A DNA stretch of 64,000 nucleotides from Lepas anatifera. Taxonomy: Eukaryota; Arthropoda; Thecostraca; Lepadidae. The notes under the pieces were generated by a model. It searched no databases. It saw only the letters and a program-made list of their open reading frames with translations, and was not told where the DNA came from. Below, one piece after another: positions 35,471 through 47,041 of this stretch (position 1 is the stretch's first letter; every line of letters starts with the position of its first letter). Where the stretch lies: positions 558,001 through 622,000 of the forward strand of contig JAOTON010001531.1 in assembly GCA_034440635.1 (NCBI GenBank), written 5' to 3'. Both the position numbers and the translations under genes were made by a program.

Positions 35471-38281
35471 GTAAGTACCGACAGGGACTGACTGGGGGTG
35501 GGCAGACGCTGTGGAGAAATACTCAAAGGGAATGTGGTGCCTTTATAATGGGATTCGGACCGAGATGGCCAGGAGTAAAGTTCTTGTTTGAATGGTCCTG
35601 AAAATTGGGGAACGGGATATGTGCTAATATGTCCGCCCGCGGCCACTTGCTCGACCGCCGGGGTGGGGCGGGGGAAGGAAGTGAGGCGTAGGCGTGCATT
35701 AAAGAGTCGCTAGGTTTGCCATTGTATTATTGGGCATTTGAACCGGTGGTTTTGGTGCACTGTTTTGATGTGCTTTCCTGTGTTGTTTAACATGTGTTTT
35801 GTTTAGTGGTAAGCTGTGGCTTTTTGCTCTCTTTGTATGTAAGTCCCTTCCTGTCTTCAATTACATAGGTAGGACCCAAAATTCACCATGCTTGTGCCCT
35901 TTGATGGCTATCTTTTTTAATGCCAGAACTAGTCTAAAAGACGAAGAATTGCATGTTCTCTACTATGAATTAAATTGAATCCACCTCTGGTGTACATCGA
36001 TGAAACTGTATTTTTCTTCCGCCTTTTCCATTGATCTTCCCAAGTTTCTGAAGAGCTCCTCTCTGACGGTTTTAATGATGAAAGTATTTTAAAAACAGCC
36101 AGCCTTCGGAGCGCCGCTCCTAAATTTCTCGACGAGCCCGCTGTTTGCCACAAAACTTGGGAGCTGATTCGGGGCCAGTGTGTGTCGGAATTATGCGCCT
36201 CCATGCATGGTCGGCCACAGGCCATCCATCAACGAGAGGCCGAGCGGCCGACTGCGCCGATCGACACTGCGAATAACCCGTGCGGGGCCTCACGCAGAGG
36301 ACGTCGGGAGCTGGTCAGTTTTGGCTGCTGTTGTTGATTTTGTGAGTTGGTGCGCCGGCTCGGGGTGGTGATGGGGGACGCCTCGTCCCCGCTGTCTTAA
36401 CTCGCACTCGCGTCTTTAACCAGCCTCGTCTCCGCTGGCTGGCAACAACATCGAGTTTCATTAAATCGATCTGTTCAGTGTAACATAGATTGATCAGTAT
36501 TGGATTGAATCGAGCTCTCACGGCGTTCCCTTGTTTTTTCGTATTTAAATTCACGGCCCAAGATTGCATAGAAGCTCCCATATTCCTCATGAACGCTAAT
36601 GGTGGGGCTTTAAATTGAGAGATGTTTGCTTAAAAAGACCGTATTAAAAGCCTGCAGCTCCGTGTCTTTGCAAGACCAAGGCTGGTCTTGGAGGTGTGTT
36701 GATAAGCACTCACGAACGAGCGTTTTAACAAGTTCAAACAAGACTGTTATGATCAACACATGTCGTTACACTTCAACTGGCCCTGGTTTCACTGAATGGT
36801 TATACTGTCTTGTCTCGCCTCCTGACCGGCGGTGAGAGCTGGATCTGCCGCTCCAGCCCCGCCAGAACTGGACAATCCACCGGAAATAAGCTGGTGTGCG
36901 ATTGTCTGCCGCTTTTGGAGGAGCGCTGCTCGGGGACTGCTGATCGATTCGTCTCATTCCCGTTCTGACGGTCACATTCAATATTCTCGCGTTGTCGGAG
37001 TTCCCAGTGCTCGATTTGGCTTCCATATTTCAGGACATGTCGGCTGTGTCTCTGATTGGACTTGCTCGTGAATAATTCAGTCAGCCTTATATTCAGTCTG
37101 CTGCCGAGTTATCTGTAGTGAATTCAATCGGGCGCACTTGGAGATATTCCCATTGAGATAGAGCGCTTCAGACGGCCCGAGCTCCTTTCACTCTGTGTAG
37201 TCTTGCCGTCCCAGTGCCCATAATGAAATGCTGTCTAGTCGACAGAAAACTGGCTGCATGTGGGCGAGAATAAGGCTCTGAGTGGCCATATTGATCGCAT
37301 GAATACTGCGCCAGGGGGAATGGCAATGCGAGGTCTCTGATCTGCCAGTGGAAGGCGGCGCTACAAGGAGCCGCCGAAATTGGTCAGGATGTCGTCACCA
37401 GTCGCTTCTGTGCATCGTTAACAATATTAGCAGCACTATAATCCGTGTTGCACGGTACAGGCGAATGCTAACGCGGAAACAAAAGTCCGGCGGCGGCCAG
37501 TCCGCCAGCTTGATTGCATCATGAATTGTAAATGACCCTTAATAGTGCTTTGTTGGAGCGGTTATTTGTGTTCGCCGGCTGGTCCAGTTTTACAGCGCTG
37601 CTGTTTGCTGACGGTGTCCGTTGCTCAGGGGGGGGTCGGACCGGCCTGGTGAGCTGCAGCCTATACCTGGTCCGGATTTTCTTTGTCTCCCTGCCAGAAA
37701 ATTCTGCTACAAGCGATGATCTTCTGGAATTGCGTTTTTTTCTAGATTGTATATGATTTATTATATTTAGAATGCTGAATTGGTGCCCTCAGTCTCGTAA
37801 TGGAACTTTGATCACGTGAGGAAGTTCTCATAGGTTATCCTCCAAACCTCCAAACGGCTACAGAAAGCTTGGTTAGTGTGCCGTGTATTTGTGTCCGCAC
37901 CAGCCAAATCAATCAGCTGGGATGTCATGCATGTTCTTGTAAAAAAATCACGTTCGCTGGTCATTTGAACGTGATATTCAGCAAAAAGCTTCTCCGACTC
38001 AGCGCATAAAAACACCGTTTTACTCATCTTTGCAACGACTTTTCAATATAGATATTGTGCTGCAGTCGGTTGATGGATCAGGGTGAGGGTACAGCCATAC
38101 GAGTAAAGCAGGGTATAGCGTGCACTGTAGCGTAGGAACACCCCCGTGTGACCTGACTTGACCTGAATGTGACCACAGATCAGCTACATTGCCTCTGCTA
38201 AGAAGTGAGCGGGCCTTATGGCGTGCTCCCAATGCCCTGGACTGTGAATGTGGTCTGACTTTTAGCGCTCCCCACCGACAG
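35471..38281 (+). other. gro: gro intron, 2.8 kb
   Basis: Bounded by GTAAGT at 35471 and CACCGACAG ending at 38281. It contains a fragment of the TTAA element family at 35522. Nothing else recognised. Confidence 0.8.
35522..35600 (+). mobile_element. Fragment of the TTAA element family
   Basis: AAAGGGAATGTGGTGCC is followed by TTTATAATGGGATTCGGAC and GAGATGGCCAGGAGTAAAG. This parallels the reverse complement of the right end of the element at 23679-24125. The opposite end was not found, so it is probably truncated. Confidence 0.6.
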
Positions 38282-38358
38282 GTTAGTTACGATGCCCACG
38301 GCCAGGTTCGAGCACCTCCCATCCCCTCCAACGGCCACTCGGGACCCGGCGGAAAACC
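38282..38358 (+). CDS. gro: Groucho/TLE corepressor, short SP-region exon 2
   Basis: A 77-bp exon between CACCGACAG and the donor GTGAGT at 38359. It encodes VSYDAHGQVRAPPIPSNGHS, then GPGGKP, leaving phase 2. This corresponds to the YDPHAHVR...GGKP segment that precedes the WD40 domain in Groucho proteins. The two leftover bases (CC) pair with the first base of the exon at 57268 to form the proline codon before SYSFHV, so the phase is fully consistent across the 18.9 kb intron. Confidence 0.92.
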
Positions 38359-39100
38359 GTGAGTACCTCGTCAGCAGCTTCTAACGAGTCCTGGAGTATG
38401 CCGATTGTGGTGTGTTGTTAATGTGTGCAATGTCGAACACTTCGATTTAAGTCTGTATCTGTACGCTGTCGCGGCGAAATGTGCCGGGTCACGTTGTGTC
38501 TTTAGCGTTTCTTTGAAATGAGTTGATAAACAGCTCTCTGCTCCTGAGCTGAGCTTGCGATCACTCGTTAAAGCCCAGACGTGTTGCTGTGAATTGTTTG
38601 GCGGGCGTTTGGCCGGCGGTGATGGATCGCAGTCCGGTGGAGAAGTGTGGGATTTATCACGTGACGACAGCCGACGGCCTAACCGTTACCGGAGGCCGCC
38701 TGGTCTGTGCCAGACGTGCATGACAGACGAGCTGTGATTTAACGGCTCCGGATCACCCTCCGTGAATTGCCGTTCCGATTCTGGCGCTGGCCGATCGGCC
38801 GTAGACGCTGAATTCCCACCATGATTAATGAGACGAACGGCTCTGAAAAACGATTGGAAACGGGTCAGAAACCTCCAGGCAGTTCGACAGGATCTAACTG
38901 GGCTGGTTCGGTTTCCAGGGTTCGAGCGGTGACCTCTCGTTAGGTTGTCTCCCGCTAAATATAATCCCATCGTCAGCCTCGCTCTATCGCATACGTTGAA
39001 TCAGTCTCATAAATAATAAACCGTGGTTGGTGCCAGTCCAATCAACAGCTGACAACAACGCTTTATTATTCCATTATTATTGCTTTATTATTCCATCGGC

Positions 39101-39370
39101 GGGCTCCGGTGCGTGAGTTGCACGCGCCGCTCCCCTTCCCCGCTGCTCTGCCCCGCCCCTCCATGGGGTAGCGCGGCGAGGGAGGGCTCCATCAGTTAGG
39201 CTCTATCAAACAAGCGTAACGCGGCGCGCCCCTCCATCACTCGTCTCCGTCGCCGGCGCGCCACAACCGCCGCCGGGCGGCAGAATGCGGCGCGGCCGGC
39301 GGCGTTCGCGGCGGCTGCTGAGTGCAGAAGCGTCGCGGCGGCCGCGCCCGTCCCGGCCCGCCGGCAGTGG
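39101..39370. promoter_or_regulatory. CpG-rich block inside the large intron, candidate regulatory region
   Basis: A dense CpG stretch contains GC boxes (CCCCGCCCC at 39151) and many GCGCGC/CGGCGG words, standing out from its flanks. It could be an internal promoter or enhancer of the Groucho gene. No TATA box or coding exon was recognised beside it, so the role is inference from composition alone. Confidence 0.35.
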
Positions 39371-41696
39371 CTATTTATGACTGGACGACTGTTTATAGCC
39401 GGGACCGAAGCTGGCGGCGAGGTGGCGAATTTGGCGCCATCTGTCGCGTTGACTGCTCACTTGGTGTGACAGGTTTTCCAGAGTCAACTGCCCGAGGGTC
39501 GTTTGGTCATGGATGGCTGATCACGTTTCAGCCCGCGGTGTGAAAGCCTCAGTCTCGGCCCTCTGCAGGGACACGGCCGTACTCCCGTAACGAGCAGATT
39601 GGATGGAGTGTCACATGTCCAAATTACCACTCATTTCTCTTTATTTGTACCTCAGGAGGGACATTTCCACCGGTTATCGGGATGATGTTTGCCTTGGCAG
39701 TGCTCTTCAACTGAAAGTGTCACAGTTGTTTACGATGGATGCGACCGTTACGGCTGACTGGACGGGTGACGATGAGGGATCACATTCCGCCTGTTGTAAT
39801 AAGCCGAATGAAACCGTTACCGCGCCGGAGTGAGGTGTGTTCTGTGTTGGTTGTGACTCAGACAGGAAGTCCGTCCACTTCCGTTTCTTTCGGTGTCCGT
39901 TCGACGGTATTTCTGCTCTGTTTCACAGTGTGCGACCACCGCAATTTCGAGCGCCACTCCTGCTATCGCATTCGCAAAAGACGATCTGGCCGTAGGATAT
40001 TCCGTCTATCTCGCCCTTACTGAAGAGTGCTGTAGTGGTGACGGAAGTTGGAGCAATATTAAGACCTTAGGAGAGTCCAATGATAAGTGTCATTGTTCAA
40101 GGATAAGTTTCATTGTCAGGGCCGCTGTATGCAGGGTGGTTGATGGGTGCTGTGGAACCCGCTGACCGGCCGAGAAACAAAACTTGTGTTTAAGAATGCG
40201 ATTAGCAGGAGTAAGCGCTGGATATAGGACTGAAATTTGGTAGGGGTGCATCTCTAAGTTGTATTTTCTTGATATAAACCTTCTGAACTGGTTCTTTTCT
40301 CTACTTCTGTTTAGGAGAAGACCGGCCTGAACTAATAAATCTGCCATTTCCCTCACCTTTCTAGCTGGCATTTGTTGGAGTTTGGGAGATGTTGAAGCGG
40401 AAGTGTATCCAACAGAAGAGCCTTCAACATTGAACTGTCCCTTCCCCGGTATATTGTGGCGCCGCGGCGTTCGTCGGTTCCGGGCCTGCGCCCTTCCATC
40501 GATGTCGACACCCTCCCTCCAGCCCGCGGGCGCAGCAGCAGGCCCTGGGGGGCTTCCGGAACGTCCAGTGACCTCCCCACACTGGGAGTGGGTGTGGGTG
40601 GGACGGTCAGCTGAGGCCATCGGACCTCAGCCTACACGCAGCGAGGAGGAGTCAAAGTGCAGCTCTCAACTATCCAGCCACTCTTTTAGAGACGGGCAAA
40701 GGTGCCATGCACAGAACGCCCTATAAAAAGTCCTTAACTAATCATCCAGCCACCTGCGTGTGGTGGGAGTGCCTATCTTGTAACAGGTCGTGTGGCAACT
40801 TCATGGGGCTCTTCTTAGGAGATACAAGAAAATTGTATCAATAATGAGCGTTAGGTCTGGGTTCTTTCCAGTGGAAGGCCTGGTCCCTGGATCCGAACTG
40901 GGCTGAAGGAGAATGGGAGGGTACGGAGAAACCCAGCGACACACTGGAGACCAGAGCCTGGTGTGAGATGTTCAGCTATTTTGAGAGGGTGACTATCCCA
41001 CCTCACTAGACCCCAGCAGGGATCGGATAGTGTTATTTTGCTACTGAGGCGTCAATATCCGCCCCTTGTCTGATATTGTCTGGTATTGGCGCATGAGAAC
41101 CACATATTGACATTGTGCGCGAATCCCGCATGCTCGGGAAGCCTGAGAGTCACGTGCTGGGTATTGACGTCTGAGATTCACGTGTCGGGTATTGACGGAC
41201 GGCTGATTGAGATTGGGAACCGCCAGGCGTTCCCTCACACATCCAGATTGAGAACCACTTAACGTTGACACAGCCAGCGAACATTTCCACCCATGTTCTG
41301 ACGAGGGCGTTGAGCCTCATTGGTTCGGGCTCCCGAGCCACAACTATGCTGTAGCAAACAGGGTCGCTACAGCAGACATGTTGCTATGAGAGGTTTTGTT
41401 GTCTTAATGTACCCCTGGTTCTAAATAAATGAAGAGAGCATAAATCAAGTTGGTCATTAGCGTCACAATGTTTTGGGGGTAAGGGATCAATGGTCGGTGC
41501 AGCTCCCAGTCCCTTTACTGAAGGGTACACCGGGTAGCAATGCTTCCCTGGCGCCGGCCTATGGCCTATGGTCGTAACCGCCTCATTACAATGAAGTTAC
41601 TGCTCGAAAGGCTGTCTCGGCGTATATCGGAGCTGGGAAGTACCGTCTGTCTTGGTGTGCTGTGTGCCCCGGCAGTCGACAGCTCCACAGGGGCTG

Positions 41697-42310
41697 CCTG
41701 TACCCGGGCCGCCACCTACGCCTCCTGTACCCGGGCCGCCACCTACACCTCCTGTACCCGGGCCGCCACCTACACCTCCTGTACCCGGGCCGCCACCTAC
41801 ACCTCCTGTACCCGGGCCGCCACCTACACCTCCTGTACTCGGGCCGCCACCTACACCTGTACCCGGGCCGCCACCTACCTCCTGTACCCGGGCCGCCACC
41901 CACACCTCCTGTACCCGGGCCGCCACCTACACCTCCTGTACCCGGGCCGCCACCTACGCCTGTACCCGGGCCGCCACCCACGCCGCCTGTACCCGGGCCG
42001 CCACCTACACCTCCTGTACCCGGGCCGCCACCTAAACCTCCTGTACCCGGGCCGCCACCTACGCCTGTACCCGGGCCGCCACCTACGCCGCCTGTACCCG
42101 GGCCGCCACCTACACCTCCTGTACCCGGGCCGCCACCTACACCTCCTGTACCCGGGCCGCCACCTAAACCTCCTGTACCCGGGCCGCCACCTACGCCTGT
42201 ACCCGGGCCGCCACCTACGCCGCCTGTACCCGGGCCGCCACCTACACCTCCTGTACCCGGGCCGCCACCTACACCTCCTGTGCCCGGGCCGCCACCTACG
42301 CCTCCTGTGT
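41697..42310. repeat. 27-bp (24-bp variant) GC-rich minisatellite, 23 copies
   Basis: Twenty-three copies of CCCGGGCCGCCACC, spaced by TACACCTCCTGTA (27-bp unit) or a 3-base shorter spacer (24 bp). CTACGCC/CTACACC/CTAAACC spacer variants recur in the same order in consecutive blocks (~41950-42060, 42061-42180, 42181-42300), showing higher-order duplication. Because most units are multiples of three, frames on both strands stay open (PVPGPPPTP or CTRAATYTS on +, GTGGVGGGP on -). The array lies inside a Groucho intron and no frame carries a recognisable flanking domain. Confidence 0.93.
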
Positions 42311-43830
42311 GACCCCGCCGTCGCCTGTAGCACCCTGCTTGTTATCACCGTAACATGCACGGCGACACTTGGCCGCCCGGCGCGCCGCTGTAAGCACGGT
42401 CGTTCCGGGGACGCTGCATTGTTGCACGTCCTGCAGAGATCGTTAGCGGCCTCTCCGACACGTGTTGGCCGCGGTGTCGCAGGCCCTGCTGAAGCTGTAG
42501 CCGCCGCCACAGCTGCGTCGCCGCTCTCTGTACCTGTCGCAGCGGGGGGACACGGATCTTCACCTGCTGGCTGGGGAGATTTTCTTTCCGTGCACATATA
42601 TTTCAGACTTTTCTAGAGAGTTTGACTGTGTTATAAGTATTTGAACCAGAATCCCTCCCAGACTGACTCCCCGTGAAAATCGCCCCACCAGTGAGTGAGT
42701 GCCCTGCAGTACCACCTAGGGTGCTTGAAGTATGTAAAGATGTAAAATTTTTATTTGTTTAATGACTTAAAAATGTTTCGTAAGTCTATTCTTTTTGGAG
42801 TTTTGCGTGAACAGTTTGTAAATGTTTGTATTATCCATACGTTTTGGAGTTTTCAACAGCGACTGCCTCGTGCGTCGCATTGTCTTATGTAGGTTGAAGG
42901 TCACTCCGTTTAGCACTCAGTTGGAGTTATGTCTTCCTGTTTCAAGTAAGCCAGAAAAGTAGTCAAATATGTTTTCAACCGAAACCCCGAGCGAAGTCAG
43001 CCGAAACGGGTTTGCTGGCCAACCCTCCATCTTTCAGTGCCGAAATCGTAACAAATGGCTGTAGAAGCAGTAGTTTTGTGCCAAAATCGTGTGTAAGTTT
43101 GCTTATTTTGCTTGCTTGCTTATTTCGTTTGTAATTTTGCTTATCAAAAAAGTGCGGAAACGCGGTACTGCCCACCAGTTTTGGCAGTGCATTGAGGGCT
43201 CTGCGGTGTGTTTCAAGTGCGGAATGCGGTGTTGAATTTGACCTCGGGCTCCGCTGTCCAGACTCCGCCGCCTGCCAAGTCTGTCGAGCTCTCCAGTTTC
43301 AACGTTCTTATGCGACAGCGATGCCAATCACCCAGCTTCGCGTTATGAGGCTTCAGCGGTAGCTTTTTGTTCGGCACGTGCCCGGTCGACTTTTTAAGTG
43401 TTGCCGTTTATCGCTGCATCCTCCGTTGAAGCACTCCTCGTATTGCACCAGTCCTGTTGCCAAATTTCACAAGACAGGTGTCGCATTACGACACTGCTCT
43501 TATACCAACTACGACCCTCTCGGCGTATAATTACCGTGTGATGTCGGCTTGTCACACGACAGCTGTGACACACGCCAATGACAAATCACGTGACAGCCGG
43601 CGGGCTGACAGCAGTCATCAGACGGCTGCCACGCCCCCGGCCGACCGCGCCAGTTGAATCCTCCGGCTCCGTTTTTGTGGGAAGCCATCATGTCGCGGCT
43701 AATGTGAGAAAAGAAACGGTCCAATGAGCGATAATGGGCCGCGTTGTGAAAGCTGTGAGCCGGCCTAAACGGTTCCGCCCGCGGAGGCGACACGACATCG
43801 GAGGCCACTGGCGAACGATGCGGCGTCAGC

Positions 43831-44072
43831 GCTCCGATCCTTGGCAGGGGCGTTTCCATGGGCTCCGATCCGAGGCAGGGGCATGTCCAGAGGTTCTGGT
43901 CCGAGGCAGGGGCGTGTCTAAAGGCTCTGATCCTTGGCAGGGGCTTGTCCAGAGACTGATCCTTGGCAGGGGTGCGTCCAAGAATTCTGATCCGAGGCAG
44001 AGGCGTGTCCGGGGGCTCTGCTCCGAGGCAGAGGCGTGTCCAGAGACTGATCCTTGGCAGGGACGTGGCGGG
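43831..44072. repeat. 31-bp minisatellite, about eight copies
   Basis: Units contain GATCCGAGGCAGGGGCGTGT or GATCCTTGGCAGGGGC followed by CCAGAGGCTCT, mostly 31 bp, with two shorter copies. CCGAGGCAG and CCTTGGCAG subtypes alternate. A related CCCGAGGCAGGGGCG appears again at 44141. Located in the 18.9 kb Groucho intron. Confidence 0.9.
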
Positions 44073-46510
44073 GGATTCTGGACACGCGCCGGCGCAGCGC
44101 AGCCAGGAATGGACGGGTGGTGACCTCTGACAAGGTCACGCCCGAGGCAGGGGCGGACGTCCTGCCATGGATGTATGCATGGCCGGTGCAACGGCGCCAG
44201 CGGGGAGGTTCAGGTACAACTGCCGCAGAAAAGAAGACGACTATAAATTTTTGCCTGATAGGAAATGAGAACTGAGGTTCAAAGTCGGCGAATACCAAAT
44301 TAATCAGGTTAACTGCTTGTATACTCGGGCACTGGACTTTTTCATAATCTCATATGTGTTGTTCATTGAAATTTGCGTCGTTCATCAATTCATTAAATCA
44401 TTCATGGCATCTTTCCTTAGCGTTGTTCATCAGGGACCAAACAATGAATTGATTGAAATGAAGCGCGAGCCATTCAATGGGCGTGTTGACCGTTTTTTAT
44501 CCAAACTTTTCCCTAGACCCCTTGTTATCCACCTGAATTCACCTATTGCTGTGACCTCCGAATGACCGTGGACACGATAGGAAGGAATGACCGAGCGAGC
44601 AGATGCCTGCTGAGCGGCACTCCTCTAGCAGATGTTTTGTCATTTACCCCTCCCCTGATACTTTTTGTCTTGAGCGTCTCTGAAAAGTTTTTGCAACGCT
44701 TTAATTTGATATTTTGCTCTCGCATGAGCTGTTCGTTAATTTCCGTCTTCCGTGAAAGAAGGGAGAAAAATCCAGCAGTCACGTGACGATAAGCGTAATC
44801 ATTGTATGATCATCAATAGATCATAGATCAGGAGTATGTTGAAAGTGTGCCTCATCCGAGGTAGATATTGTAGAAGGTTCTCGATGTTTGGAACCCCTCA
44901 GTCGCGTGGACTTGGCGCCGCCCCTGCGACCTGTGCCCGGGGGCAGTGCGCGGGCGGTCGGAGTGGCCAGGGCACGGCGCAGACGCTGGCCGGACTTGTT
45001 AAGCAGCTGGTCGGGTCCGCGCGCTAACGTCCTGTGGCCAGGTCATCGTGCGAGCGAGCGAGCTTGGTGCGGCAGCTGCAGTGATGGATGAACTGCCTCG
45101 ACTCAGAAGGTTGGACGACTTGCGTCTGCCGCGACGACAAGCGACGTACGCTGACAGGGAAAGTCGGGACATGTTTGCGCTGTGGTTGAACGTGTCGGCT
45201 CCTTGGCGCCCAGCTGTGGTCCCACCAGCGGAGTTTGAGGTGGCCCGTGTGAGGACAATATGCCTGTGCACTCAGCAAGTAAGGTAAGACATTTGTAAAT
45301 GCCGCAGCCAAGGGTGGTATGCGTCCATGGCGCGCCGTAGAGAAGCTACAGAACCGTGGAGAAATCTCCGGTACTTCTATTTTATTGTGTACTCCATGTC
45401 CATACACTGAGCTCAGCTCCTTGCAAGCCAAGTCTCGCCTCGAAAACACCACACTGCATCCGACAAATGAATATCCCAGGAGTCTTGCACTGTTCGGGAC
45501 GCTGTTCCCTCCTACTTGCGTCTGTCCCGTTCTGTTCCGTCCCGGAAACTGTCCAAATAAGAGGTCGCGTCCCGTCTCTCTTCGCACTTTCTTGCACCAT
45601 TTTCAGTAAAAATGTCTTTTTTATTCAAATGTAGCGCGGAGAATGTGCTCTGTCCGTTACATGAACGTCACTCCGTTCCAACTTCTTCCGCTCTCTGGAT
45701 CCGCTGCGCAGTCGAACACGGTGCTGTATCGCTTCACTCCCTGAATTGGTTGTCGACTAGGACTGATTTGCGGGAATTTACGAACTCTGATGGGGCGATG
45801 CATTGGTAATTGTCGAACAGGTGTTGGTATTGGAGTCGAAAAGGCATTGGAGTCGAACAGGTGTGCTGCCTGCCCTCTGAACCGGAGTCTGTATCGACTG
45901 TTTATTTCATCGCGCTCGTTTGGTTCAAGTGGACCCAGTTGCTGTAGTGGTTACTGCTATTGAGCGGAACTTCAGCGACGCAGCAAACCAGGGCAGCTGT
46001 TCGCCTTTGATTACCTACGAAACATTTCTGAAATAGTCCAGTATGTTGAACTTGGCGACCGTTACTAGGGTGTGGTACAACAATGGCCGTTAAGGAACTA
46101 GTTCGATATGCTTCGTGGAAAATTTGTTCGATGCGTCAAACTGCTAGGGGCGTAACATGGTCCAATCACGCACTATGCCTTTCATTAGTCCTTGTTGAAA
46201 TGTTTCCCATCCATCACTAAAGCGGACTGTTTCCTTCCGTGGACCGGGTCTGTCGCAGTAGTCAAATCATGGAGGTCCGAAACGGAGGCAGGAGTGGGCC
46301 TTGGGGTATACCACAGGGTTTGTATAGGCTATGTATTTCTGTAAGCCTTATTTCGTCCATTACCCCCTGGATGGGGAAGAGACGTCTGACCGTGCTTCAG
46401 ATATCAAAATATGTTAAACTCTTGGAATTTTTTAGTTAGTCTTTAGGTATGCTTTTTTAACCATAGGCGTAACAACAGGGAGGCATTGTCCCTCTTCCTT
46501 GCTCAAGATC

Positions 46511-46712
46511 TTAGCCATTGACGTTATGGCGTGCACTGGGAAGAAAATGCTTCAAAATACAAATTGACCCTCCCAATGTTCTGCACGTTCCTACGACTGT
46601 GGTTATAACCATTAGCCATTGACGTTATGGCGTGCACTGGGAAGAAAATGCTTCAAAATACAAATTGACCCTCCCAATGTTCTGCACGTTCCTACGACTG
46701 TGGTTATAACCA
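46511..46712. repeat. Perfect 101-bp tandem duplication
   Basis: The 101 bases beginning TTAGCCATTGACGTTATGGC at 46511 are repeated at 46612 with no difference that I can see, through GGTTATAACCA. Perfect identity suggests a recent duplication, or an assembly artefact at a haplotype junction. Confidence 0.93.
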
Positions 46713-46880
46713 TTCTAGATGTCCCGTAGCGCGTAAAACACTGCCCTCGTTGACGTTTGAATGGAGAAGATCGTCACTTCATCATCCTGTGCAGTGTACT
46801 GACTCGTTCTACGACGCCCGACCACTCTTTGCGTCAAGATTGTAATCCATTATCTACAATCACTTTGAGTAGATAGTGAG

Positions 46881-47041
46881 GTCGTCTCTACCAGCTCTCC
46901 AACTCAAGCTACCCGTTTCTACCAGCTCACTAACTCTAGCTATCCATTTTGCCAGGATAGTCGTTTCTACCAGCTTACCAACTCGAGCTCTCGATTCCCA
47001 CCCCAGAGGGCGTAGTCGTTTCTACCAGCTCACTAGCTCAG
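46881..47041. repeat. Degenerate repeats of TTTCTACCAGCT
   Basis: Four copies of a TCTACCAGCTYWC-AACTC-AGCT phrase occur near 46885, 46915, 46964 and 47018, with irregular spacing of about 30-55 bp. Confidence 0.7.

Noticed and set aside
41540..42616. A 358-codon + strand frame across the 27-bp minisatellite
   Set aside because: The encoded repeat switches register within the frame (CTRAATYTS to LYPGRHLHL), the flanks have no recognisable domain, and it lies within a Groucho intron. Other frames and the opposite strand are equally open.
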